DNA from: Sphingobacteriales bacterium
GTDB lineage: Bacteria > Bacteroidota > Bacteroidia > Chitinophagales > Chitinophagaceae
Length of the DNA stretch: 64,000 nucleotides
NCBI GenBank assembly: GCA_016219985.1
Contig: JACRJO010000009.1
Location: forward strand, 62,001 to 126,000
Reading direction: 5' to 3'
The notes beneath the pieces are model-generated. The model searched no databases, was not told the DNA's origin, and worked only from the letters and a program-made list of their open reading frames with translations. The translations under genes were made by a program, and so were the position numbers. This document shows, one piece after another, positions 42,749-50,511 of this stretch. Each line of letters opens with the position of its first letter. Within the stretch, counting starts at the first letter, position 1.

Positions 42749-44182
42749 TTATTGTCCTTTCTTTTTTAACTGAATAATTTCATCGAGTTGCTGGTAGGTC
42801 AGCTTTTTAGCAATGATCCGCTTGTCCTTGTCCAGCAAATATAAAGTGGGAAATGACTGCACATCATACAACTGGGAATACCCGGGGATACCGCTGTCCG
42901 TCCTGGCCTTGTCGTCCTCCCGGGAATAATATACATGACTCCATTCCCGGAGATTGTTATCGCCAATGAATTTCAGCCAGTCAATCTTCGTACCCTCCGT
43001 TTCCTTGGCCACTGCATAGATCTTCAGCCCGTCCGCCTTCCATTTGGCCCGGTAAAAGGAATCCAGTTTGGGAAGCACTTCCTTACAATGCCCGCAGGTG
43101 GGATCCCAGAAAGCCACGAGGGTATAATCGGCCTGCAGTGCATACAGGGAAACAGGGGTATTACTGCTATCCGGCAATGCGATATCCGAAGCGGGGGTAC
43201 CGAGAATATTCGCCATGAGGCTGTAGGCTCTTTCAGTGATCGTTTTTCTTCCCGCTTCATTCAGCCAGGAATAGGTTTTCTGTGAAAAGTATTTTTCAAA
43301 CAAATGAACGAAAACGGCATCCTCCCACATGTATTTCTGGTTCAGGTAGCGGTTGACAAATTTTACCAGCAGGAAACGGTTCATTTCCTCATTGATACTG
43401 GCAAAGCCCAGCATCCGGTCGATCTCTTTGATCACGGAATCGGGATCCGGCATTACTAACTGGGCAAAATATTTATCGAGCTTTTCGTCAAAAAAAGGCG
43501 TGTACGCCAGGCGGCCGTCCCAGAAATTCACCCCATCCCAGTAATGGGATTTGAAAAAATCATAAGCGGCCGTGGAATCTGCTTTATTCGCGGGATTCTT
43601 ATACGCCCCTTTCAGCTCCGGCTCCCGCATGGAGACCAGGAACACCGAGAGCAGGGCCTCCGGGTTCTTTTTGACCAGGTCGTCCCGGTACTGGCTGACC
43701 GCCTTGTCCTCCCGGGCGAGTTCATCCGTAATCTTCGCTGAATCGGCCTTATTGGCCGCCGTTTTCAGGTTTTTTTGCAGATCACTGATCTTTTTACCCC
43801 GGGCCGCCATCTGTTGCTGGTAGGCGGTAAACAGTACATTGTCGGGGGAATTCACAAACCGGGCGCCCTGGCCAATCGTCGCCGTATCCGCCTCGATGGT
43901 AAAATGCTGCTGTTTGTCCACCAGGATCTCAAAAAAACCAGTCTTATTGGGATAGCCGACCAGGTAGATCCCGCCCGGTAATTTTTTATCCCCTTTGAAA
44001 ACCGCCTGGCTGTTTTGATCGACCTTAACGGAATCAATAATGGGATAAGTTTTGCCAAAATAATGACCCAGGTAGATATACTGGTTTTTAAAGGGCTTAA
44101 AAGTCACTTTGATCTCGTAGCCTGTTTGCGCGGCGACGGTAACTGACCAACAGAGCCCGGTTAAAAACAATAGTTTTTTCAT
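42749..44182 (-). CDS. Periplasmic TlpA-like thioredoxin-fold protein (DUF4369/DUF5106 type)
   Basis: About 477 residues with a signal peptide (MKKLLFLTGLCWSVTVAAQ). The N-terminal 100 residues (YEIKVTFKPFKNQYIYLGHY ... GFFEILVDKQQHFTI) match DUF4369, common before thioredoxin domains in Bacteroidota; a helical middle part follows; the C-terminal thioredoxin domain has the redox motif DPTCGHCKEVLP (about residue 360) and the cis-proline segment SFPTLYLLD. It likely reduces or oxidises disulfides in the periplasm. Two near starts exist; MKKLLFL (44182) gives a good signal peptide. Confidence 0.85.
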   Translation of the reverse strand: MKKLLFLTGLCWSVTVAAQTGYEIKVTFKPFKNQYIYLGHYFGKTYPIIDSVKVDQNSQAVFKGDKKLPGGIYLVGYPNKTGFFEILVDKQQHFTIEADTATIGQGARFVNSPDNVLFTAYQQQMAARGKKISDLQKNLKTAANKADSAKITDELAREDKAVSQYRDDLVKKNPEALLSVFLVSMREPELKGAYKNPANKADSTAAYDFFKSHYWDGVNFWDGRLAYTPFFDEKLDKYFAQLVMPDPDSVIKEIDRMLGFASINEEMNRFLLVKFVNRYLNQKYMWEDAVFVHLFEKYFSQKTYSWLNEAGRKTITERAYSLMANILGTPASDIALPDSSNTPVSLYALQADYTLVAFWDPTCGHCKEVLPKLDSFYRAKWKADGLKIYAVAKETEGTKIDWLKFIGDNNLREWSHVYYSREDDKARTDSGIPGYSQLYDVQSFPTLYLLDKDKRIIAKKLTYQQLDEIIQLKKKGQ

Positions 44183-44327
44183 AATCTGCATGAATCCCGT
44201 AAAGATATTTAAAAAGGAGCGACCCCTGAAAGGCGGAAGCTGAAAAATCGCTGATAAAGAGGGAGAAACCCGCCAAACCGTTGCCTCAGACCGGGAAAAT
44301 TCCGGCTGCCGGGAGGGGCCGCTTAGG

Positions 44328-44335
44328 TATATTTG
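44328..44335 (+). promoter_or_regulatory. -7 box TATATTTG before rlmD
   Basis: TATATTTG followed by 4 nt (CGGC) and the GTG start; a perfect TAnnTTTG match that predicts a transcript beginning at the start codon. Confidence 0.65.
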
Positions 44336-44339
44336 CGGC

Positions 44340-45749
44340 GTGAGAAAAAAGAAAAAAAATATCGTACTGGAGAAAGTGCGGGTGGAAGATTATGCCGCCG
44401 AAGGCAAGAGCCTGGCCCGGGTGGACGGGAAAGTGATCTTCATTGAAAATGTGGTCCCGGGGGATCTGGTGGATGTCCGACTGCTCAAAAATAAAAAAGA
44501 CTGGGCCGAAGGGGTTCCCCTGCAGTTTCACGAGTACTCCCCGGAACGGGTGGCTCCCTTCTGCTCCCATTTCGGGGTTTGCGGCGGCTGCCAGTGGCAG
44601 ATGCTGCCTTACGAAAAACAACTGCAGTATAAAAGCAAACAGGTATCCGATGTGCTGCAGCGGATCGGGAAAGTGGAATTGCCCGTGATCCTGCCCATAC
44701 TGGGCGCGGCGGATACAAAATTTTACCGCAACAAGATCGAATACACATTTGGGAATAAACGCTTCCTGCTGAAAGAAGAGATCAATGATGAAAACATCAG
44801 CGGGCAGCAGGATGTGGCCGGCTTCCATGCCCGGGGCTTTTTTGATAAAGTGGTGGACATCGAAACCTGTTACCTGCAGGCCGAACCCACGAATGCCATC
44901 CGTTTATTTGTAAAGGAATATGGCAAAGCCAATGGCTGGCCTTTTTATGATATCCGGAACCATACCGGCTTCCTGCGTACCATGCAGGTGCGCCTTTGCA
45001 GTACAGGAGAACTGATGGTGAATATCGTGCTGGCGGAGGAGGATGAGAAGAAGATCAGCCGGCTGATGGAAGCGGTGATGAAGAAATTCCCATCCATTAC
45101 CAGCTTGCTGTATACCATTAATACCAAGTGGAATGACAGTTTATACGATCTCGAACCCATCGCGTATCATGGCAAGGGTTATGTGATCGAGCAACTGGAA
45201 GATTTCCGGTTCAAGATCGGTCCCCTTTCCTTTTTCCAGACCCATACCAGGCAGGCGGAACAGCTGTACCGCGTTACCCGTGACTTCGCAGAACTGACCG
45301 GTAAGGAAACCGTGTATGACCTCTACTGCGGCACGGGCAGTATTGGCATTTTCGTCAGCCACAAGGCCAAAAAGATCATCGGCGTGGAAATGGTGGCCGC
45401 GGCGATTGAAGATGCAAAGGAAAATGCGGCGCTGAATAACCTGGACAGCACGTCTTTCTTCACCGGGGATGTCATTGATATCTGTGATGATGCCTTCTTT
45501 GCCCTGCATGGCCGGCCCGATGTGATCATTACCGACCCGCCCCGGGCGGGTATGCACGAAAAATTAGTGCGGAAGATCCTCGATATGGAAGCGCCTGTGG
45601 TCGTCTATGTCAGCTGCAATCCCGCCACCCAGGCCCGCGACCTGAATTTACTCGATGAAAAATACAGGATCACAAGGGTGCAGCCGGTGGATATGTTTCC
45701 GCATACGCTTCATATCGAGAACGTGGTGCAACTAAAGCTGAAATCATAA
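44340..45749 (+). CDS. rlmD: 23S rRNA (uracil-C5)-methyltransferase, RlmD family
   Basis: 469 residues: an N-terminal TRAM RNA-binding domain (about 8-65), an iron-sulfur cysteine set Cys75, Cys81, Cys84 plus Cys in VDIETCYLQ, an RNA-binding middle domain, SAM-binding YDLYCGTGSIGI (about 323-334), TDPPRAGMH and the catalytic Cys426 in VYVSCNPATQ. It methylates a uracil of 23S rRNA; RlmD acts at U1939 in E. coli and paralogues RlmC/TrmA are related, so the exact base is inferred. The start is GTG immediately behind a -7 box. Confidence 0.92.
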   Translation: MRKKKKNIVLEKVRVEDYAAEGKSLARVDGKVIFIENVVPGDLVDVRLLKNKKDWAEGVPLQFHEYSPERVAPFCSHFGVCGGCQWQMLPYEKQLQYKSKQVSDVLQRIGKVELPVILPILGAADTKFYRNKIEYTFGNKRFLLKEEINDENISGQQDVAGFHARGFFDKVVDIETCYLQAEPTNAIRLFVKEYGKANGWPFYDIRNHTGFLRTMQVRLCSTGELMVNIVLAEEDEKKISRLMEAVMKKFPSITSLLYTINTKWNDSLYDLEPIAYHGKGYVIEQLEDFRFKIGPLSFFQTHTRQAEQLYRVTRDFAELTGKETVYDLYCGTGSIGIFVSHKAKKIIGVEMVAAAIEDAKENAALNNLDSTSFFTGDVIDICDDAFFALHGRPDVIITDPPRAGMHEKLVRKILDMEAPVVVYVSCNPATQARDLNLLDEKYRITRVQPVDMFPHTLHIENVVQLKLKS

Positions 45750-45817
45750 ACATATATTAAAACAACCCGGCTTTCCCGCTATCAGCCCCCGGATGCAAAA
45801 AGCCAGTTAAGAAAACT

Positions 45818-45825
45818 TAATTTTG
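45818..45825 (+). promoter_or_regulatory. -7 box TAATTTTG before the first rhomboid gene
   Basis: TAATTTTG, then CCCA, then ATG: a 4-nt gap as in several other genes of the window. Confidence 0.62.
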
Positions 45826-45829
45826 CCCA

Positions 45830-46573
45830 ATGAGTGAGTTTCGATTTACAAGGCCTGAAAGTTTCCCGCCCATTGTAAAAAACCTGATCATTATTAATGT
45901 GCTGGTCTATACGGCACAGATATTACTCGAGAACCAGTTCGCTATAACAGAAAAATTTATGTTATGGCCCCTGATGCCGGAAAAACTTCATGCGCTCCTG
46001 GTCGAGAGCGGCTACCTGGATGCTTCCCAGAGATTTCAGCCCTACCAGGTCGTCACGCATATGTTCTCCCATACCCCGCCCCCCGGATTTTTCCATATTC
46101 TTTTCAATATGTTCACCCTCTGGATGTTTGGACGGGTACTCGAAAATGTATGGGGTGGAAAACGGTTTTTGCTCTTTTACCTGGTGTGCGGCCTCGGTGC
46201 AGCGGCCCTGCACCTCGGTATGCAGTATTATCGTTGTGAACAATTATTACATGCTTTTAATATAAATGACCTGGCTGGTGTAAAAGCAAATTTAGGTGGC
46301 GTGGCTCCTGCCCTGGGCGCTTCGGGTGCTGTGATGGGTGTGATGGCGGCTTTTGCCTACCTGTTTCCAAATACGGAACTCTTCATCATGCTGATCCCCT
46401 TCCCGGTAAAGGCCAAATGGGCCATGCTGGGACTGGCGGCTATTGATCTTTTTGGCGGGGTGGCCCGTGTCGGGGGTGATAATATTGCCCACTTCGCCCA
46501 CCTGGGAGGTGCCCTTACCGGATTTTTATTAGTGCTGTACTGGAACAAAACCAACCGCCGATCGTTGTATTAA
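45830..46573 (+). CDS. Rhomboid family intramembrane serine protease, catalytic residues intact
   Basis: 247 residues with six or so membrane helices. The catalytic serine is Ser165 in ALGASGAVMG and the partner histidine His224 in AHFAHLGGALTG; the conserved HxxxN-type oxyanion residues are in FFHILFNMFTLW (about 87-98) and the loop-1 motif ENVWGGKRF follows (about 105-113). Rhomboids cut membrane helices inside the bilayer. A second rhomboid without catalytic residues starts 66 bp downstream on the same strand. Confidence 0.93.
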   Translation: MSEFRFTRPESFPPIVKNLIIINVLVYTAQILLENQFAITEKFMLWPLMPEKLHALLVESGYLDASQRFQPYQVVTHMFSHTPPPGFFHILFNMFTLWMFGRVLENVWGGKRFLLFYLVCGLGAAALHLGMQYYRCEQLLHAFNINDLAGVKANLGGVAPALGASGAVMGVMAAFAYLFPNTELFIMLIPFPVKAKWAMLGLAAIDLFGGVARVGGDNIAHFAHLGGALTGFLLVLYWNKTNRRSLY

Positions 46574-46614
46574 CAGCAGGATAAATCGTCCAGTTTCTGC
46601 TTCAAACCAAAACT

Positions 46615-46622
46615 TAGATTTG
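46615..46622 (+). promoter_or_regulatory. -7 box TAGATTTG before the second rhomboid gene
   Basis: TAGATTTG lies 17 nt before the ATG at 46640 and shows that this gene can also be transcribed on its own. Confidence 0.55.
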
Positions 46623-46639
46623 CACCTGCAGCACCCAAC

Positions 46640-47578
46640 ATGCCTTATACAGAACCTTCATACAAACAACGGATTTCCCTGGGGCAAAGCAATAATGCCC
46701 TGACCCGGCTGATCCTGATCAACCTGGTTATTTTTATCAGCCTGGCCCTCGCCAAAGTCTTCTATTATTACCTGTACCGGGAAGAAGCCCAGGTCAGCGC
46801 CCGTTTTAACAGCGAAGTCCTGCCCCTCGCCGTATTACCGGCCAGCCTCTCCGAACTGGCTAATAGGCCCTGGACTGTACTGACATCCATGTTTACCCAT
46901 ATCGGTGTGTGGATGACCCTGGCCAATATGCTCTGGCTCTGGACCTTTGGCTATATCATGCAGGACCTCACCGGGAACCGGAAAATTGTTCCCCTCTATA
47001 TCTATGGCGGACTGGCCGGTGTGATCGCTTTTTTATTAGCCGTGAACCTGCTCCCGGCCGCCCAGGGCCAGGCAAGTTCCGTATATTATGGCAGCGCGGC
47101 CAGCATTACCGCTATTGCTGTGGCCATCACCCTGGTGTCACCGGGCTACCGGATCTTTCCCCTGCTGAATGGCGGTTTCCCTTTATGGATACTGACCGCT
47201 TTTTACCTGCTGGTCTCCATTGCCACTTTACCTTATTACAGGGTGGAAGCCTATGCGCCGCCGGTGGCCGGAGCGCTTACCGGTTTTCTCTTTATCTGGT
47301 TTATCCGGAGAGGGTATGACTGGAGTGAATGGATGAGCCATTTCTTTGACTGGGTAAACAATCTTTTCAATCCCGATAAGCCCAGGAAAGGACAGCCCGC
47401 CCTGAAAGACCAGCTCTTTTATAAATCTCATTCAGCGCCTTATAAGAAAACGCCGCATTTAACCCCCCAGCGGATCGATGAGATACTGGACAAGATCAAC
47501 CAGCAGGGATACAATTCCCTGAGTGCGGAAGAAAAGGATTTGCTGCGAAGGGCCGGTGAAGATGATGTACAGGTTTAA
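46640..47578 (+). CDS. Rhomboid-fold pseudoprotease (catalytic Ser and His lost)
   Basis: 312 residues. It aligns without gaps to the active neighbour in the serine region: GASGAVMG there is GSAASITA here, so Ser165 corresponds to Ala153, and the histidine of AHLGGALTGF corresponds to Pro208 in PPVAGALTGF. Helices are otherwise kept (TLANMLWLWTFGYIMQDLTG matches the FNMFTLWMFGRVLE region). A cytoplasmic C-terminal tail of about 85 residues is added (DWVNNLFNPDKPRKGQ ... RIDEILDKINQQGYNSLSA), with a short helical motif common at the end of such proteins. It cannot be a serine protease by the known mechanism; an iRhom-like binding or scaffold role is possible. It ends 5 bp from the convergent adk gene. 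Confidence 0.85.
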   Translation: MPYTEPSYKQRISLGQSNNALTRLILINLVIFISLALAKVFYYYLYREEAQVSARFNSEVLPLAVLPASLSELANRPWTVLTSMFTHIGVWMTLANMLWLWTFGYIMQDLTGNRKIVPLYIYGGLAGVIAFLLAVNLLPAAQGQASSVYYGSAASITAIAVAITLVSPGYRIFPLLNGGFPLWILTAFYLLVSIATLPYYRVEAYAPPVAGALTGFLFIWFIRRGYDWSEWMSHFFDWVNNLFNPDKPRKGQPALKDQLFYKSHSAPYKKTPHLTPQRIDEILDKINQQGYNSLSAEEKDLLRRAGEDDVQV

Positions 47579-47583
47579 CCCGT

Positions 47584-48162
47584 TCAGGCCATTTTCTTAT
47601 CAATAACATGACAGAGGGCGCTGAAGATATCTTCCACACTGCCCTCTCCTTTAATAGATTTGAATGTCCCGGCTTCTTTATAATGAGCGGCCACCGCGGA
47701 GGTTTCGCTGTTGTAAACGGCAAAACGTTTGCGGATCACCTGTTCATCGCTGTCATCGCTGCGCCCGGAGGTTTTGCCCCGGTTGAGCAGGCGCTTTACC
47801 AGTTCCTCCTCCCCTACTTCAAGGGCGAGAACAGCGGTAATACCGGTTTGCTTTAATGCGAGTAATTTATCGAGCGCGGTTGCCTGGGCAGCTGTACGCG
47901 GAAAACCATCAAACAAAAATCCCTTAGCGCCCCTGTGCAGGTCAAAAAAAGAATCCACCATCCCGATCACGACTTCATCCGGAACCAGTTGACCTTTGTC
48001 GATAAAGCTTTTTGCCTCGAGCCCGAGCGGGGTCTTATCCGCAATTTCCTGGCGGAGCAGGTTGCCCGTGGACAGGTGTATCAACCCGTATTTTTCTACT
48101 AATTTGTCAGACTGGGTACCTTTTCCGCTGCCGGGAGGGCCAAAGAGAATTAAATTAAACAT
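47584..48162 (-). CDS. adk: Adenylate kinase
   Basis: 192 residues from ATG 48162: P-loop GPPGSGKGTQ (8-17), the NMP-binding segment HLSTGNLLRQEI, the FDGFPRT motif and the LID segment LLNRGKTSGRSDD, which is the short LID type without zinc cysteines. It interconverts ATP, AMP and ADP. The longer open frame to 48297 adds 45 residues that are not homologous; a TATATTTG box lies at 48190-48197, inside that extension, which supports the shorter start. Confidence 0.95.
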   Translation of the reverse strand: MFNLILFGPPGSGKGTQSDKLVEKYGLIHLSTGNLLRQEIADKTPLGLEAKSFIDKGQLVPDEVVIGMVDSFFDLHRGAKGFLFDGFPRTAAQATALDKLLALKQTGITAVLALEVGEEELVKRLLNRGKTSGRSDDSDEQVIRKRFAVYNSETSAVAAHYKEAGTFKSIKGEGSVEDIFSALCHVIDKKMA

Positions 48163-48189
48163 AAACAATTGCGCGTCTTGGTGTGCGAA

Positions 48190-48197
48190 CAAATATA
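48190..48197 (-). promoter_or_regulatory. -7 box TATATTTG before adk
   Basis: TATATTTG ends 27 nt before the adk ATG on the minus strand. Confidence 0.55.
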
Positions 48198-48318
48198 CCA
48201 TACAAGAACTGAAATTTCCATGCCGGGTCTCATTTTTAAAAGGATTCTTATTTGCCATCAAAATGTTAACAAATGTCAGTTGACACCGGCCGGCCAAACC
48301 GCCCCAACCTTGTTTCCG

Positions 48319-48326
48319 TATGTTTG
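48319..48326 (+). promoter_or_regulatory. -7 box TATGTTTG before msrB
   Basis: TATGTTTG, then TTAA, then ATG at 48331: again a 4-nt gap. Confidence 0.62.
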
Positions 48327-48330
48327 TTAA

Positions 48331-48921
48331 ATGAAAATCATGAACCCCTTTTCCCGCATCACCCTCTTACTGACCCTTAGCGGGCTGTTGCAGCAATGCA
48401 GTTACTCGCAAAACAATCAATCACCCGCAAAAATGGCAAAAATGGACAGCACCCAAAAGAACAACCCCGTGTATTCCAACTCGGATACCTCCAAAATAAC
48501 AATGAGCGAAGAAGAGTGGAAAAAGATCTTACCCGCCGAAGTATTTTATATAGCCCGCCAGAAAGGGACCGAAAGACCCTGGACCAGTAAATTTGAAAGT
48601 TTCAAAGAAACCGGCACCTATTATTGCGCCGCCTGCGGAAACGCCCTTTTTAAAAGCGATACCAAGTTTGAAAGCGGTTGCGGCTGGCCCAGTTTTTATG
48701 AACCCATCAGCAAGGGAAGTATCCTCTATACCCCCGATCATGCCCATGGCATGGACCGGACCGAAGTCCAGTGCGGCCGTTGCAAGGCGCACCTGGGGCA
48801 TGTATTTGACGATGGCCCCCCGCCCACCGGGCTCCGTTATTGTATCAACGGCGTAATTCTCGATTTTCAAAAAGCGGAGGAAGCGGCCAAAACGTATAAG
48901 GAGAAATCAAATCAACGATAA
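48331..48921 (+). CDS. msrB: Peptide-methionine (R)-S-oxide reductase, exported
   Basis: 196 residues: an N-terminal signal sequence (MKIMNPFSRITLLLTLSGLLQQC), a linker, then the MsrB domain (about 58-190). Zinc ligands are two CxxC pairs, YYCAACGNAL and VQCGRCKAH; the fold motif GCGWPSFYEPI and the catalytic Cys171 in RYCINGVI are present. It repairs R-methionine sulfoxide. The signal could be a lipoprotein type (Cys at about 23), but the -1 residue is Gln, so ordinary secretion is as likely. Confidence 0.92.
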   Translation: MKIMNPFSRITLLLTLSGLLQQCSYSQNNQSPAKMAKMDSTQKNNPVYSNSDTSKITMSEEEWKKILPAEVFYIARQKGTERPWTSKFESFKETGTYYCAACGNALFKSDTKFESGCGWPSFYEPISKGSILYTPDHAHGMDRTEVQCGRCKAHLGHVFDDGPPPTGLRYCINGVILDFQKAEEAAKTYKEKSNQR

Positions 48922-48965
48922 AATAAACTAATGTCAGGTTAACGATCTGTTGACGTATCGGCGAA

Positions 48966-49035
48966 TAGCTACGAGCGGCGAGCCTTGAGCTGTGAGCTAA
49001 GAGCTGCGAGTTATGAGCTGCGAGCTACGAGACCG
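48966..49035. repeat. Period-7 array, unit GAGCTNN, 10 units
   Basis: The longest array of the window: TAGCTAC, GAGCGGC, GAGCCTT, GAGCTGT, GAGCTAA, GAGCTGC, GAGTTAT, GAGCTGC, GAGCTAC, GAGACCG in exact 7-bp steps. It stands 44 bp past the msrB stop and directly before the terminator. Confidence 0.85.
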
Positions 49036-49045
49036 AAAGTTCAAT

Positions 49046-49078
49046 AAAAATCCCGGCAGCAATCCTGCCGGGATTTTT
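49046..49078 (+). terminator. Strong intrinsic terminator behind msrB
   Basis: AAAAATCCCGGCAG and CTGCCGGGATTTTT are perfect complements around the loop CAATC: a 14-bp stem ending in a T-run. The A-run on the other side lets it work in both directions. Confidence 0.92.
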
Positions 49079-49129
49079 ATTGTTTAAAGCCGGGTGTATG
49101 CAATAATTTTACAGTTAAACGGCGGCTGT

Positions 49130-49237
49130 ATGCAATTCTTTTCACGCTCCTTTTTCGGGGCACTCCTGCTTATCCTGTGTTTACAGCTGAAGGCCCGGAT
49201 CGGGGCCGGTCAGCCCGTGCCGGTTGAGCCAGGATGA
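49130..49237 (+). CDS. Possible 35-residue secreted peptide
   Basis: A small open frame behind the terminator and before the SRPBCC gene: MQFFSRSFFGALLLILCLQL, then a short polar tail ending VEPG. The hydrophobic core looks like a signal peptide or a single helix. There is no promoter box or homologue I can name, so it may be chance. It is recorded because the 417-bp gap 48922-49338 otherwise holds only the heptad array and the terminator. Confidence 0.2.
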   Translation: MQFFSRSFFGALLLILCLQLKARIGAGQPVPVEPG

Positions 49238-49338
49238 AAACGGGCAACCTAACCAATGGCCTGACTTACCCTGCCCGGCATAACCCCGGACCTGGAACGG
49301 AAGCCCAAAAAACATTGAAAGAACCCTGATTAAAATTT

Positions 49339-50364
49339 ATGAAACACCTGCGCCTTCTTTTTTTCTTTGCCCTGTCCTTAGTACTGGTTATTGTTGTTTT
49401 TTCCTGGCTGGTACCGGTCAAACAATCATTGGAAAAAAATATCAGCATACAGGCCCCGGCCGGGCTGGTGTTCGAACAGGTAGCCAAACTGGAAAATTTC
49501 AATCAATGGTCAGCCTGGAACCAGCAGGACTCCACCGTAAAACATACCCTCACCGGAACCGATGGTACGGTGGGCGCCGCCAGCCGGTGGAAAGGAGATC
49601 CCGCCATCTCTGGTGAAGGAAGGATAGAGATCAGTGCGGCAGAACCGGGGAGGACCGTCGTTCAAAAAATTCATTTTATCAGCCCGAAAGAAAGTCACGC
49701 CATTTCTTCCTTCCTCCTTTCAGAAGCCAACGGGCTGACCACCGTGACCTGGCACTTTGAGATAGAAACGCCGCGGCCCTGGAATATTTTCAACCTCTTT
49801 TCGGATATCGGGGAACAACGGGGCCCTGATTTTGAAAAAGGACTGGTTGCCCTCAAAACCAGGGTGGAAAAAAGCAGCCGGCCGGCTCTCTCATCTCCCC
49901 TATATGAAGTGAAAGAAATGGATTTCCCGGCCACGGATTATGCCATCATCCGCCAGACCGTTAAATGGAGTGATATCGGGAGTTTTTATTCGCAGCACCT
50001 GCCGCTGATCTACCAGGAAGCGCAAAAGCAAAATATAGTACCCGGTTTACCTGCCGGGTTGTTTTACAGCTGGGATACCAAAAACCTGCTGACCGATATG
50101 GCCGCTGCCCTTCCGTTACCCGGTGGAAAAAAGATCGGCAATACCCTTATCCGGATGGAAAACATACCAGCCGGTAAAGCAATCTATACCGATTATTACG
50201 GTGCTTATGATAAATCGCAGGTGGCCTGGAACAGCCTCCGTCAATACATCACGGCACATAACCTGGAAGAAAAAGCCCCGGCGATTGAACAATACATAAC
50301 CGATCCCCGGGCGGAGAAAGACACGGCCAAATGGCAGACCCGGGTAATCATGCTGGTGGAGTAG
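49339..50364 (+). CDS. SRPBCC domain protein with C-terminal GyrI-like domain
   Basis: 341 residues: one N-terminal membrane anchor (LLFFFALSLVLVIVVFSWLV), an SRPBCC/START-like ligand-binding domain (about 33-180; SIQAPAGLVFEQVAKLENFNQ is its typical first strand and helix), then a GyrI-like effector-binding domain (about 190-340; YAIIRQTVKWSDIGSFYSQHL and AIYTDYYGAYDKSQ). Proteins with this order are frequent in Bacteroidota; they probably bind small hydrophobic ligands, but no function is known. A heptad array begins 18 bp after its stop. Confidence 0.82.
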   Translation: MKHLRLLFFFALSLVLVIVVFSWLVPVKQSLEKNISIQAPAGLVFEQVAKLENFNQWSAWNQQDSTVKHTLTGTDGTVGAASRWKGDPAISGEGRIEISAAEPGRTVVQKIHFISPKESHAISSFLLSEANGLTTVTWHFEIETPRPWNIFNLFSDIGEQRGPDFEKGLVALKTRVEKSSRPALSSPLYEVKEMDFPATDYAIIRQTVKWSDIGSFYSQHLPLIYQEAQKQNIVPGLPAGLFYSWDTKNLLTDMAAALPLPGGKKIGNTLIRMENIPAGKAIYTDYYGAYDKSQVAWNSLRQYITAHNLEEKAPAIEQYITDPRAEKDTAKWQTRVIMLVE

Positions 50365-50381
50365 TTTACTGAGCAAGGGCG

Positions 50382-50457
50382 AGCTCGTAGCTCATGGCTC
50401 GCAGCTCGTGGCTCATGGCTCGTGGCTCATGACTCGCAGCTCATCTCCCGCAGCTGC
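50382..50457. repeat. Period-7 array, unit RGCTCNN, about 10 units
   Basis: AGCTCGT, AGCTCAT, GGCTCGC, AGCTCGT, GGCTCAT, GGCTCGT, GGCTCAT, GACTCGC, AGCTCAT and so on in 7-bp steps. Read on the other strand it is the GAGCNNN unit of the array behind msrB. Confidence 0.85.
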
Positions 50458-50487
50458 AATATTCAAGAGTAATTCCCCCAATCCGTT

Positions 50488-50495
50488 TACTTTTG
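50488..50495 (+). promoter_or_regulatory. -7 box TACTTTTG before the aminotransferase gene
   Basis: TACTTTTG lies 16 nt before the ATG at 50512. Confidence 0.55.
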
Positions 50496-50511
50496 CGCCA
50501 AATGGCAGGTT

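Noticed and set aside
48966..49035. Iteron-type replication origin
   Set aside because: The 7-bp units vary too much, similar arrays recur behind many unrelated genes, and no DnaA boxes or replication gene are nearby.
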